From Desulfobacterales bacterium (lineage in GTDB: Bacteria; Desulfobacterota; Desulfobacteria; Desulfobacterales; JAQWFD01): DNA of 59,673 bases. Position 1 is the first letter of the stretch, and each line of letters begins with the position of its first letter. The translations under genes and the position numbers were made by a program. The DNA lies in the NCBI GenBank assembly GCA_028704555.1, contig JAQWFD010000024.1, forward strand, positions 1 to 59,673, given 5' to 3'. The notes beneath the pieces are model-generated. The model ran no database searches. It was not told the DNA's origin and saw only the letters and a program-made list of their open reading frames with translations. Below are positions 51,857 through 59,589 of the stretch, in pieces.

Positions 51857-52660
51857 ATGGACAACATGAATTCACCACACGATCAATTGATTACCAGGCG
51901 AAAAGCATTGACCTTGGGGGCTGCTGCTATTGGCACGGCGGTCGCCGGGGGGCTGGTCCGTACGGCAGCCGGCATCATTCCTTCGGCGAATGCCGCAAAA
52001 AATGAGGCGTCATGGCCGCTTCCTTATGTGAAGCTGGATCCGGAAAAAGCCCTGCCGATTGCGTACAATACATACTTCAAATACGGCTGAGGGTCAGCTG
52101 CAGCCGATGGGATCATCGGCCAGTTGATCGAAATGAAGGGCTTTCCGTATACGCAGTATCCGCCCATAATATATAATTTTGCCGGGGGTGGATGCGCCGG
52201 CTGGGGGACTGCATGCGGTACCCTGATTGCCGCAGGCGCCATGATCAATCTTTTTACTCAGCCCAAAGAGTGCAGCAAGATTTTTAATGAGCTGATCGGC
52301 TGGTATTGCGATATGCCGTTTCCGTCAAAGGGCCTGGACAAATTTGCCAAGTTTCCCGGGCAGGTCCAGACCGTCAGCAATTCACCCCTGTGCCACGTGT
52401 CCGTTGCCAAATGGTGCACTGAATCGGGCAAGATGCTGACCACTCCCGAGCGCTTGGATCGTTGTGCAAAAATAGCCGCTGAAGTAGCGGCAAAGACGAT
52501 TGAGTTGCTGAATGCCCATGCAGACGGCACCTTCAAACCTGTGTATGCGCTACCGGCCGAAACACAGAAATGCCTGTCATGTCACGGCGTTAAAAAATCG
52601 GCCAATTATCAGCACGGAAAAATGTATTGCGGCGAGTGCCACGAACCCCATGATTTATAA
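51857..52660 (+). CDS. Selenocysteine-containing, TAT-secreted dihaem C_GCAxxG_C_C protein (split-Soret-like)
   Basis: The frame starts behind AAGGAGGA and is open for 267 codons except for one in-frame TGA at 52088-52090 (residue 78). Both sides belong to one protein: a twin-arginine signal (TRRKALTLGAAAIGTAVAGG); FKYG-U-GSAAADGIIGQL, where relatives carry cysteine; GGGCAGWGTACG, the GCAxxG motif with C113 and C120; later C139 and C151; and two haem-binding sites CLSCH (239-243) and CGECH (258-262). The architecture matches split-Soret cytochromes of sulfate reducers. A 38-base stem-loop begins one base after the TGA. A simple nonsense mutation is the alternative. Confidence 0.85.
52092..52129 (+). 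promoter_or_regulatory. Candidate bacterial SECIS stem-loop
   Basis: GGTCAGCTG (52092-52100) pairs completely with CAGTTGATC (52121-52129), with two G-U pairs. After a CA bulge, GCCGAT (52103-52108) pairs with ATCGGC (52115-52120) around the loop GGGATC. It starts one base downstream of the UGA. Size, position, bulge and a G-rich loop are as expected for an element that recruits SelB. Confidence 0.7.
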
Positions 52661-52730
52661 AAATAGAAACGGAGATTTGATACGTCGTTTCCGTTGATTA
52701 ACTTAAACGGTCTGTCCGAATGCTTCAGGT

Positions 52731-52885
52731 TTTCGACAGACCGTTTTTTAATTGATTTTGGCTCATGTTGGCTTTCAGGCGCTCGTAACGTGCTGTGACA
52801 GTTTGGATGTCAACGAAAGCCTGGATCCTGAGAAGGACAATGCTGTATCGGCACGAGATTCAAATCCGGTAACTTTAGTGTCTTA
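52731..52885. repeat. Diverged copy of the 37.5-kb leader
   Basis: TTTTCGACAGACCGTTTTTT, CATGTTGGCTTTCAGG and CGGCACGAGATTCAAATCCG match the leader of the flavin-type gene at 37470-37720 in the same order. It ends where a separate 30-base sequence (CTTATCCCTCAAACTCTGTC...) begins; that sequence is also found at 35978-36008. Confidence 0.55.
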
Positions 52886-52930
52886 TCCCTCAAACTCTGT
52901 CAAAAAAACAAAAATTTTCCCGTTATAGTT

Positions 52931-53031
52931 ACCGCCCGCTTCGCTCGAGACGCGAAGAACGCAGAGCCTCGAAACGGTGGTTTTGGTCTCTGCGAGCTCT
53001 GTGTCTCGAGAGAGCGAAGCGAACGGGCGGT
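52931..53031. repeat. Hairpin-forming element (about 100 bp)
   Basis: ACCGCCCGCTTCGCT and AGCGAAGCGAACGGGCGGT are near-complementary ends. Inside, CGAGAC pairs with GTCTCG and CGCAGAG with CTCTGCG. It separates the duplicated leader from the truncated gene copy, so it is probably an insertion or the scar of one. Confidence 0.5.
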
Positions 53032-53119
53032 AGAAAAATAAAGAGTTTTTTGTAACGGCAATTCCATGGAAATTGGGTTGCGGGCACGGACCGCATTAGT
53101 ATCCTGCAAAGGATAAATG

Positions 53120-53142
53120 GGGCTTGATCATAACTGCGGCCA
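53120..53142. repeat. Repeat A, isolated end
   Basis: GGGCTTGATCATAACTGCGG followed by CCA matches one terminal repeat of repeat A. It directly abuts the truncated flavin-type gene copy and replaces that gene's ribosome-binding site and start codon. Confidence 0.6.
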
Positions 53143-53143
53143 C

Positions 53144-53318
53144 CATATTACCGGAAAAAGTGAGTAAGGCATGGGAAGATTGGGAAGGCCTCATTGAATC
53201 CCACAAAGAAGGCGCTGCCTTTGAGGATATGAAAGCATGGAATCCGGAAAAGCTTCCGGGGCATGCAGCAGCATTGAAAGTGGAAGCGGTCTATGCGGGA
53301 GCAGGGAAGCTTCTGTAG
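53144..53318 (+). pseudogene. Truncated paralogue of the flavin-type split-barrel gene
   Basis: It reads ILPEKVSKAWEDWEGL, then jumps to ESHKEGAAFEDMKAWNPEKL and ends VEAVYAGAGKLL. The intact gene at 37732-38109 has LPEKVSKAWENREGP, about 70 residues of barrel, EYHKEGAVFEDMKKWNPEKH and VEAVYMGAEKLL. About 200 bases of the middle are gone, and the 5' end is replaced by a repeat A end. The frame remains open but the fold cannot. Confidence 0.75.
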
Positions 53319-53410
53319 ATATAAGGGCCTCAGTAAAAACAAATTCCATTGCCTTGCTTATTTTTGCTGAGGCACTTACTTGTTTTGTAGTTATGCTCAA
53401 GCTCCTGTTA

Positions 53411-54337
53411 TCATATTGATCGGGTATCGTTGCCTCCTTGTATAAGTACTAAACTGTCTTTTTTTGTTTTAGATAAAGCTGCCATATATTCACATTTAAT
53501 GCGTAATAAAAAAAAGACCCTTTTATCCGCTATCGGTGACAACGTTTCGAAATTTCCCTGGCCTTTGGAAAGCATCACATCTGCAGAAGTAAACAATTTT
53601 TGAAACACTTCTGTCGTTTCGGGAAGAATGGTTCCCGGATAAACACTGCCACTGGAAATGGTCGTAACCAGACGATCAAGTCCTACCGCCTTGGCATCTT
53701 CCAGCGTGGCATCATTGATGATAGGCTTATCGCGAAGTGCCGCTACGATCTGAAGGCGTGGGTACTCCCGCTGCAACTCTTTTATGAACAGCGTGTCAAA
53801 AACTATTTCTCCACAATTATCACAGAGGTAGAGAAGTGTTGAAGCCCTGCCCAGTGCTTTTTTAAACGGTTCAATATCATAGTGAGTAAAGGGCGTTTTA
53901 TCAAGAGACTGAAGCTCTTTGTTCAGATCGATAGAAGCATGATTTTTTGCTCCAAAATCTATAATATTTCCCGCTGCCGCTATCTGAATCCCAGTTTCAA
54001 GTGGTGATTTACTATTATCTATTTTCTTTTGAAATTTTTCTGCATAGGACAAAGATAAGGAGTTGGATTTTTTTTTCACCTCTGCATAAATGTCAAATCC
54101 GGGAGATTCACTTCGTTCTTGAATAATTGCGTCTGCCACGCGACGAACAATATGCTGGACTAAGAGATGCGTTCCTTTAGCCTTTTCCAGTTCTATCCTG
54201 GCTACCGCAACAATGCGATGGGTCTGCTCTTCAGTAAGTTCAGCAAATCGTGCCGCCGAGCGTGCCTGGTTGATGACGCAGGCATAACAATCCGGAACAA
54301 TACCCGTAAAATATTTGTTTTCTATAGTAGTGCTCAT
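53411..54337 (-). CDS. DUF89 family (ARMT1-like) metal-dependent phosphatase
   Basis: A 308-residue protein with DUF89 marks: an N-terminal PDCYACVINQARSAARFA, LLYLCDNCGEIVFDTLFIKE with the metal-binding DN and E, VAALRDKPIINDATLEDAKA and SADVMLSKGQGNFETL. DUF89 proteins are metal-dependent phosphatases thought to clear damaged or surplus phospho-metabolites. The N-terminal Cys pair is typical of prokaryotic members. The ATG overlaps the stop of a short upstream frame by four bases. Confidence 0.88.
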   Translation of the reverse strand: MSTTIENKYFTGIVPDCYACVINQARSAARFAELTEEQTHRIVAVARIELEKAKGTHLLVQHIVRRVADAIIQERSESPGFDIYAEVKKKSNSLSLSYAEKFQKKIDNSKSPLETGIQIAAAGNIIDFGAKNHASIDLNKELQSLDKTPFTHYDIEPFKKALGRASTLLYLCDNCGEIVFDTLFIKELQREYPRLQIVAALRDKPIINDATLEDAKAVGLDRLVTTISSGSVYPGTILPETTEVFQKLFTSADVMLSKGQGNFETLSPIADKRVFFLLRIKCEYMAALSKTKKDSLVLIQGGNDTRSI

Positions 54338-54516
54338 TTTTTACCATTTCCAATGACAGCATAACATCTGTTAACCTCTTGAACCGGCCATCCGGCAATC
54401 AGTTGAATAAATTTGGAGATTTTATCATCACCCATGCCTTTCATAGCATACTTTACCGGGTCGGACAAATCTGGCCTTTTTCTGTTTTCATATGCTGCAA
54501 AACAGGTAGTGCCCAT
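54334..54516 (-). CDS. Short frame upstream of DUF89, probably a gene remnant
   Basis: From the ATG at 54516 the frame gives 60 residues (segments YENRKRPDLSDPVKYAMKGM and FIQLIAGWPVQEVNRCYAVI) that look protein-like and end in an ATGA overlap with the DUF89 gene, as in a real operon. The open frame extends 5' into repeat A, so the original start may have been lost to that element. I recognise no family. Confidence 0.35.
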   Translation of the reverse strand: MGTTCFAAYENRKRPDLSDPVKYAMKGMGDDKISKFIQLIAGWPVQEVNRCYAVIGNGKK

Positions 54517-54612
54517 AAAAACCGCAACGTACCTGAATGCATGCAGCTTTTGGTGAACGTGGTTTAAAAATGGAACCACTGAACAGTCGCGGTCGGAACA
54601 CACAGAAAAAAG

Positions 54613-54738
54613 GGGTTTGATCATAACTTCGGCCACGTTGTCGCGGACTTCCTCCCGCCCATTGCCGGCTTCTCCAGCACGATCCGGGGGATGACGGATC
54701 GCGCAATGTCATACGCCGCGAACGGGCGGGACTCCGCG
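54613..54738. repeat. Repeat A, deletion variant in reverse orientation
   Basis: It begins GGGTTTGATCATAACTTCGG and continues CCCGCCCATTGCCGGCTTCT and CCAGCACGATCCGGGGGATG, the complement of the right half of repeat A. It then jumps to GGATCGCGCAATGTCATACG and CGGGCGGGACTCCG, the left half. The inner hairpin present in full copies is cleanly missing. Confidence 0.7.
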
Positions 54739-54891
54739 AATACACTTCGGAACTATCGTTATTGGCCATTCCGGAGCATTGTGAGCTCCCTTTTTCGAAG
54801 GAGGGGCAAAGCGAAGCGTGCCCATCAATTACATAGGGTGCCTGTGACGGTCGTTGAACCTGACCGAATATCCGGTCACTATTCTGGTCGG

Positions 54892-55431
54892 CTATTTTTG
54901 CCGTTTTTTTTGTTGATGGCGGGAAATTGATTTTTTTCGCTGAGATGAGCGATGCGCCACGTTAAACTCCGATTCATACCCCACAGTGAACTGGCTATAT
55001 GGTTTATTGCGGATACTTAAGAAATGGGTATTTTTTTTATCAAAGGGACAAATAGGTATGACACAAGGATCAAATCCAAACTTCTGATAAAAGTTGGGAT
55101 CACCTAAAACGAAAATGGTCTGCTCCTTAATGACAGCCTGCCTCAAGGCAAAGCGAAGCAGCTCTGAGCCTATTCCCTGCTTTTGGAACTCGGGTGCCAC
55201 AGCCAATGGCGCCAGATGCAAGCCACAGACATTATCGCCGTTATAGGCATTCGAAAAAGCGATATAGGCGATTATCGTATTGGTATGAATACACACCCAT
55301 TCATGCACTGCTTTATCATTCTGATGGAATTTTTCAACTAATTGCACTTCATATGTGCTATCAGGGAATGCCTGCCGCAACAAGGCGGAAACCTTGTCAT
55401 AATTTTCAGCGGTGAGTTTGCGTATTTTCAT
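54892..55431 (-). CDS. GNAT family N-acetyltransferase
   Basis: A 179-residue acetyl-CoA-dependent transferase. It opens MKIRKLTAENYDKVSALLRQ, with the core acetyl-CoA loop LAPLAVAPEFQKQGIGSELL (QKQGIG) near residue 75 and VLGDPNFYQKFGFDP, a pattern of YhbS-like members. The C-terminus is a basic stretch SQRKKSISRHQQKKRQK not needed for the fold; it may be a read-through extension caused by local rearrangement. The substrate is unknown. Confidence 0.87.
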   Translation of the reverse strand: MKIRKLTAENYDKVSALLRQAFPDSTYEVQLVEKFHQNDKAVHEWVCIHTNTIIAYIAFSNAYNGDNVCGLHLAPLAVAPEFQKQGIGSELLRFALRQAVIKEQTIFVLGDPNFYQKFGFDPCVIPICPFDKKNTHFLSIRNKPYSQFTVGYESEFNVAHRSSQRKKSISRHQQKKRQK

Positions 55432-55832
55432 TGTTTTATATTCAATCGTTAATGGTTAGTTATCAACAAGGTGGGCCCGTGGTTATTCCGGCGATGAACG
55501 TCTCAAGGATGCGCCTACCGCTTCGTGGTAAGTACCAAGATAGATTTTTATGCATATGCACACGATATATATTGATGATATTATTGCCATATTAAAAACA
55601 TTCTAATTCATGATTAATGCTTTTTGCGGTAGTGAGAGCATAATTTGCCTGATCTTTTTTTCTTTTATTCACTATGCAAGATGTGACACCAGACTCGCCC
55701 TGATAATTTTAAGGCGACAAGTTCACCCGCCGGGACCCAACGAGGCTGATCCTACAGGCACGTTTATCTCAAAAATAGCTATGAAAAAAAGTCACGTGGG
55801 TTCCCTGTTGAGTGTGCAACTATTTGTTCGCT
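55432..55832. other. Intergenic stretch without a supported gene
   Basis: A plus-strand frame at 55610-55882 has no ribosome-binding site and runs into the toxin gene on the other strand. No repeat or promoter stood out. Confidence 0.35.
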
Positions 55833-56090
55833 TTAGCGATAAACATCACCACGATGTCCAATTTTTATTACCCAAATGGTGAGCGCATCGTCTTGGATCG
55901 AATAAATAATACGATACCGTCCCTGTCGTAGACGATAACATTCTTGTCCAGAAAGCTTTTCACATCCTGGAAGGCGTGGGTTTATACTCAATGATTGAAT
56001 TTGTTTTAGAATCCTTTTCAGGTCCTTATCCGCGATTGATTGAAAATCTTTCCAGACAGACTTTTTAAATAATATTTTATATTCGTCCAT
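55833..56090 (-). CDS. RelE/ParE-family toxin
   Basis: An 85-residue toxin with the RelE layout: ILFKKSVWKDFQSIADKDLK, NPRLPGCEKLSGQECYRLRQ, GRYRIIYSIQDDALTIWVIK and a final GHRGDVYR. Members cleave mRNA at the ribosome. Basic residues and the terminal arginine typical of active toxins are present. It overlaps the antitoxin gene by 14 bases, as expected of a cotranscribed pair. Confidence 0.9.
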   Translation of the reverse strand: MDEYKILFKKSVWKDFQSIADKDLKRILKQIQSLSINPRLPGCEKLSGQECYRLRQGRYRIIYSIQDDALTIWVIKIGHRGDVYR

Positions 56091-56310
56091 CTTTTTTCAA
56101 CTTTTTGATCATCTGTTCATAGCTGATTAGGGGCTCGCTGGCTCTTTCTTCAAAAACAGCAAGGTCCTCTGCATCTTCAGCAAGGGCTTTTCTAACAGCG
56201 TCATTAATGATTTCTGACATTGATCGGGATGTTTCAAGGGCTTTGAGTCTGAGCGCCTGGTGTAAGGCCGGGTCTAAATAAATGGTCGAACGTTTTGATA
56301 AAGTTGTCAT
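56077..56310 (-). CDS. Ribbon-helix-helix antitoxin of the RelE pair
   Basis: A 77-residue protein with an N-terminal ribbon-helix-helix (RSTIYLDPALHQALRLKALE, TSRSMSEIINDAVRKALAED) that would bind its own promoter. The acidic then lysine-rich C-terminus (EERASEPLISYEQMIKKLKK) would wrap the toxin. It is the first gene of the pair. The promoter region includes GTGATAATTATCA near 56332, a palindrome suited to autoregulation. Confidence 0.88.
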   Translation of the reverse strand: MTTLSKRSTIYLDPALHQALRLKALETSRSMSEIINDAVRKALAEDAEDLAVFEERASEPLISYEQMIKKLKKDGRI

Positions 56311-56398
56311 AAAGAACCTCCTGATATATAGTGATAATTATCATAACGTTGTGGTGCTATGATGTCAATGCTGGAAGCGAACGTTAAGCCTACTGGTT

Positions 56399-56605
56399 TT
56401 GAGAACGCACAACGTAATTTTCGGCAATGAATCCTTTGTTCTAACTCGTCGAGGTGAGCCTATTGCAGCCATTGTTTCTATTAAAGAGCTTGAATTGCTG
56501 CAAGATTTAGAAAACAGAATTGACATAGAAGATGCGTGGAAAGCTAAGAATGAACCGGGTGAACCGATTCCCCGGGAAAAATTGAAAAAGGAACTTGAGC
56601 TTTGA
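56399..56605 (+). pseudogene. Phd/YefM-type antitoxin lacking its N-terminus
   Basis: The frame reads NESFVLTRRGEPIAAIVSIK, ELELLQDLENRIDIEDAWKA and ends KLKKELEL, the middle and C-terminal part of a Phd-type antitoxin. The N-terminal DNA-binding start is missing and no ribosome-binding site is present. It overlaps the broken toxin frame by three bases, so the old operon order is preserved. Confidence 0.6.
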
Positions 56606-56832
56606 CATATAGGATAGTGGTCAGGGTCTCTGCGGCAAAAGCGCTCAAAAAAATCGACGACCTCTCTTAAAACCTCGCGAATCCGGATGCAACCAAAATG
56701 AAGGGAAATAATCCTTTCCACAAAATTCGAGTTGGAGATTATCGGATTTTATATGAGATTCAAGATGATGTTCTATTGATTCTGATTCTTAAAATCGGAC
56801 ACCGGAAAGATATCTACAGAAACATCACCTGA
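56602..56832 (+). pseudogene. RelE-family toxin remnant with internal stop and deletion
   Basis: One frame gives TYRIVVRVSAAKALKKIDDL, then a TAA, then NLANPDATKMKGNNPFHKIR and VGDYRILYEIQDDVLLILIL, ending KIGHRKDIYRN. About 14 residues expected between the first and second parts are missing at the stop. It is a dead second RelE system next to the intact one. Confidence 0.75.
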
Positions 56833-56870
56833 AGAATAATATACCTATTCTCATTTGTTTGTTATTCAGG

Positions 56871-57120
56871 GCTTGACCATAACTGCGGCCATATTTTGCT
56901 GTGCGTAGACTAGAAGTCCCGCCCGTTGCCGGCGTACGACATGGCGCGATCCGGGGAAAAGATGTCGGGGCCATGAAGCGTTAAGAAGCGCAAACTGTTT
57001 GAGGCTTGCCGAGTTTTTGCGCTTTAGCTTCATGGGCCCGGCACCCCCCGGATCGTGCTGGAGAAGCCGGCAACGGGCGGGACGGACCCCGTGACATTGT
57101 GGCCGCAGTTATGATCAAGT
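56871..57120. repeat. Repeat A, copy 2 (complete, 250 bp)
   Basis: The left end GCTTGACCATAACTGCGGCC and right end GGCCGCAGTTATGATCAAGT are near-perfect inverted repeats. The body is almost identical to copy 1 at 19597-19829. The whole element can fold into one long interrupted hairpin. It contains no gene. Confidence 0.88.
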
Positions 57121-57662
57121 CCGTTATTCAACAACGGATAGCGCTTTGTGCATGAACGTCCTCTCTGAACGCGTTAAGAAAACAATAAACAAAAGTAGTG
57201 CCATAGCAGAAGTATTAAAAGAGTAACTCGCTGTAATTATAGTGAGTATTTTTTCTCAGCTGAAAAGATCAGCTAAAGTTATTTAGATATTCAAGGATGT
57301 CCCCAACATTTTCCAAAGCGATTTATTTTCTTCGAAACCCATTCTAAATACACCGTATATTCAAATATTGTGGTTATTATTTTTGGCTAACACGAAAATC
57401 ACGGGCGCAGGCTGTTTTGCGTCCGGTGCATTTTGGGGTTCGGCAAAGCCGCTGTCATGTATTTTTCCAATTCTGTCAAGAATGAAGACCTGGCCTTGCT
57501 ATTTTTGTGAGCAAAAACTATGTCTTATGACATCGGTGGGTAATATGCCATATTTGTCCCGGCATGTAATGCCTTTTTGCTCTCGCCATGGCTATATCGT
57601 TATTTTTGACTCCAAAAAGCTCAAAATAGCCCCGTTTTTAGGGGTGTAATTTAACCTTATCT
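57121..57662. other. Intergenic stretch, no supported gene
   Basis: A 93-codon plus-strand frame (57368-57649) lacks a ribosome-binding site and recognisable motifs. The sequence lies between repeat A and a transposase fragment and is likely relic DNA. Confidence 0.35.
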
Positions 57663-57833
57663 CTATATTTTTATTCGGTTAGCTTGGCCCGATCCCATGA
57701 GAAAAATAGTCCCAAGACGTTCCATAAAATTATCCCGATCGGCATCGTTGTCAAATATTTTTCGCCGTTTTATTTCACGGCAAATAAAATGATGTAGTGC
57801 CCCAGGGGCATCTATGCGGGCTTCGCGTGGCAT
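57663..57833 (-). pseudogene. N-terminal fragment of a REP-associated (Y1) transposase
   Basis: The 56-residue frame begins MPREARIDAPGALHHFICRE, the hallmark start of REP-associated tyrosine transposases. It continues KRRKIFDNDADRDNFMERLG, then stops. The catalytic tyrosine and C-terminal half are absent. It is not the missing half of the remnant at 41716-42240 in place, but belongs to the same family. Confidence 0.8.
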
Positions 57834-58317
57834 AATTATCCTATATTATTCTTTCAATCTCATAGAAATGCATTTATTCATGCCCGTCCCCTTGTCCCCC
57901 TGCTTTTTCTACCCTACCATAAATGCAAAACTTCCTTTATGAATCATCCTATGTAATAACTCAACCTCAGTAAAAGTCAACTTGTGAATAAATTTTACTG
58001 AATGATATATAAAGAGTAGTCTCTCTAAGTTGCAGCATAAATAGGTTTCAGCCCATTCAAAACGGATTTCATTCGCAATCTCCGCGTTTCATCTGGCCGT
58101 CGAATTCTCACGAAAAAAATAGAAAATCGGATTGACCGTCTTCGGGATATGTAAGATAATTGTTTAATCTTGTTTCGAACAAATAGGACCCTGAGCACGC
58201 CCGAATCCAACGATCCGGCTTCCCCAATGCGTTGTGGAAGATCTATGGAAACTATCCTTATTTTTCAGCCGGGAAAAACACGAATTTTAGTTCCAACGCC
58301 TTACCCCACTAAATTTT
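57834..58317. other. Intergenic stretch, no supported gene
   Basis: AT-rich sequence between the transposase fragment and repeat A copy 3. No frame with a start site, no strong hairpin and no recognisable motif was seen. Confidence 0.35.
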
Positions 58318-58572
58318 GGGTCCCGATCATAACTGCGGCCATATTTTTCTACGCGTAGCCTCGGAGTCCCGCCCGTTCCCGGCGTACGACATTGCGCGAT
58401 CCGGGGATAAGATGCCGGGGCCATGAAGCGTTAAGAAGCGCAAACTGTTTGAGGTGCGCCGAGTTTTTGCGCTTTAGCTTCATGGCACTGGCATCCCCCG
58501 GATCGCGTTGGAGAAGCCGGGAATGAGCGGGACGGACTCCGCGACATTGTGACCGTAGTTACGATCAAGCCC
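58318..58572. repeat. Repeat A, copy 3 (complete, diverged)
   Basis: The left end CCCGATCATAACTGCGGCCA and right end TGACCGTAGTTACGATCAAG face each other. The body follows copies 1 and 2 with scattered substitutions, such as GATGCCGGGG for GATGTCGGGG. Several changes are on one arm only, weakening outer pairs, so this copy looks older. Confidence 0.85.
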
Positions 58573-58779
58573 AAATTACGTCCGGAAAACCCGGTAAATC
58601 CGGTTCCGGCAATCACCATTCACCAAATGATCAGAAAAATTCTCCGGGCGACGCTGAACTGGCGTCGCAGACAATATTCAGAATAGTTTTAACAGGGAAT
58701 TCTTGGCTTTTAAATTATCCATCCGTTGTGAATCCGGATGGGGGTTTCGGTTTTTTGTTCAGGCACCAACATGGACGGT

Positions 58780-58900
58780 CTCGTAAAAAAACGAATTTTC
58801 GGCACACCTTCGAGAGCGGGGGGCGATAAGGCCTTTAAAAGACTGGATTCCCGCCTTCGAGGTAATGACGGAAAAGGGCGCGCGGAGGTTTTTTTACGAG
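58780..58900. repeat. Palindromic repeat with CTCGTAAAAAAAC ends
   Basis: CTCGTAAAAAAAC (58780-58792) and GTTTTTTTACGAG (58888-58900) are perfect 13-base inverted repeats around 95 bases that contain further short pairings (CCTTCGAGAG and CGCCTTCGAGG). It lies immediately upstream of the cytochrome gene's ribosome-binding site. Confidence 0.65.
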
Positions 58901-58928
58901 TTCGTAAATAATGAAAAGGAGGTCTCAT

Positions 58929-59258
58929 ATGAAAGTGTGTGTCGTGGGTTTGATGGTGGGGATGATGCTTCTGGTGGCGGTCAGTGCCGGGGCTCAGGTG
59001 GGGCAGGATGTTTTCAAGGCACAGAAATGCAGTATGTGCCACAAGCCGGTTGAATCGAAAGTCGCGCCGTCTCTGGCTGCGATAGCCGGGGCCTACGAGG
59101 GGCAGGCTGACGAATTGCTCGGTTATGTGAAGGGTGAGGCGGAGCCGGTTATGGATAAGGAGCGGGCCTCGGTTATGGAAAAATATATCGGGAAGATGAA
59201 GGCGCTTCCGGAGGCAGACCTCAAGGCACTTGTCGAATTTATGCTGGGCCATAAATAA
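58929..59258 (+). CDS. Small periplasmic cytochrome c
   Basis: I start at ATG 58929, eight bases after AAGGAGG; an in-frame start 18 bases upstream lies inside that site. The 109-residue precursor has a signal peptide (MKVCVVGLMVGMMLLVAVSA) and one haem c attachment site, CSMCH, near mature residue 15. The family-typical VAPSLAAIAGAY follows, with a C-terminal helix ADLKALVEFMLGHK. It resembles class I monohaem cytochromes. The sixth-ligand methionine is probably one of those in VMDKERASVMEKYIGKM. Confidence 0.9.
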   Translation: MKVCVVGLMVGMMLLVAVSAGAQVGQDVFKAQKCSMCHKPVESKVAPSLAAIAGAYEGQADELLGYVKGEAEPVMDKERASVMEKYIGKMKALPEADLKALVEFMLGHK

Positions 59259-59296
59259 TGCCTGAATTTCAGAACTCCTTATTTCATGCCCATAAC

Positions 59297-59360
59297 ATAG
59301 TCAACTACCCCTCCTGAATCAGAGATTCAGAAGGGGCTTGTAAAAGCCCAAGTTGACTAT
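59297..59360. repeat. Inverted repeat with internal hairpin, possible insertion-sequence end
   Basis: ATAGTCAACT (59297-59306) and AGTTGACTAT (59351-59360) are perfect inverted repeats. Inside, CCCCTCCTGAATC and GATTCAGAAGGGG form a 12 of 13 pair stem around AGA. The hairpin form recalls ends of IS200/IS605-type elements, but no transposase from that family is visible. Confidence 0.4.
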
Positions 59361-59589
59361 CCCAAGTCTTAATTGACTACGTTCGGCAGGATGTAGATAC
59401 CTTTGGATGTAATCGCCAGTCCAAAGCTCTATCGTGGCTCTGTAAAAGCTCTGTGAGGTAGGAGCGGTCAACCACATTGCGAAGCCTGCTGAACATTGGC
59501 GAGGCGAACCTTACCCCTCTTCGGAGGGTGATAATAACGAAAAAGTTTTTGTAACTATTCAGCGTGCTTGAAAATTAGTATACTTCCAT

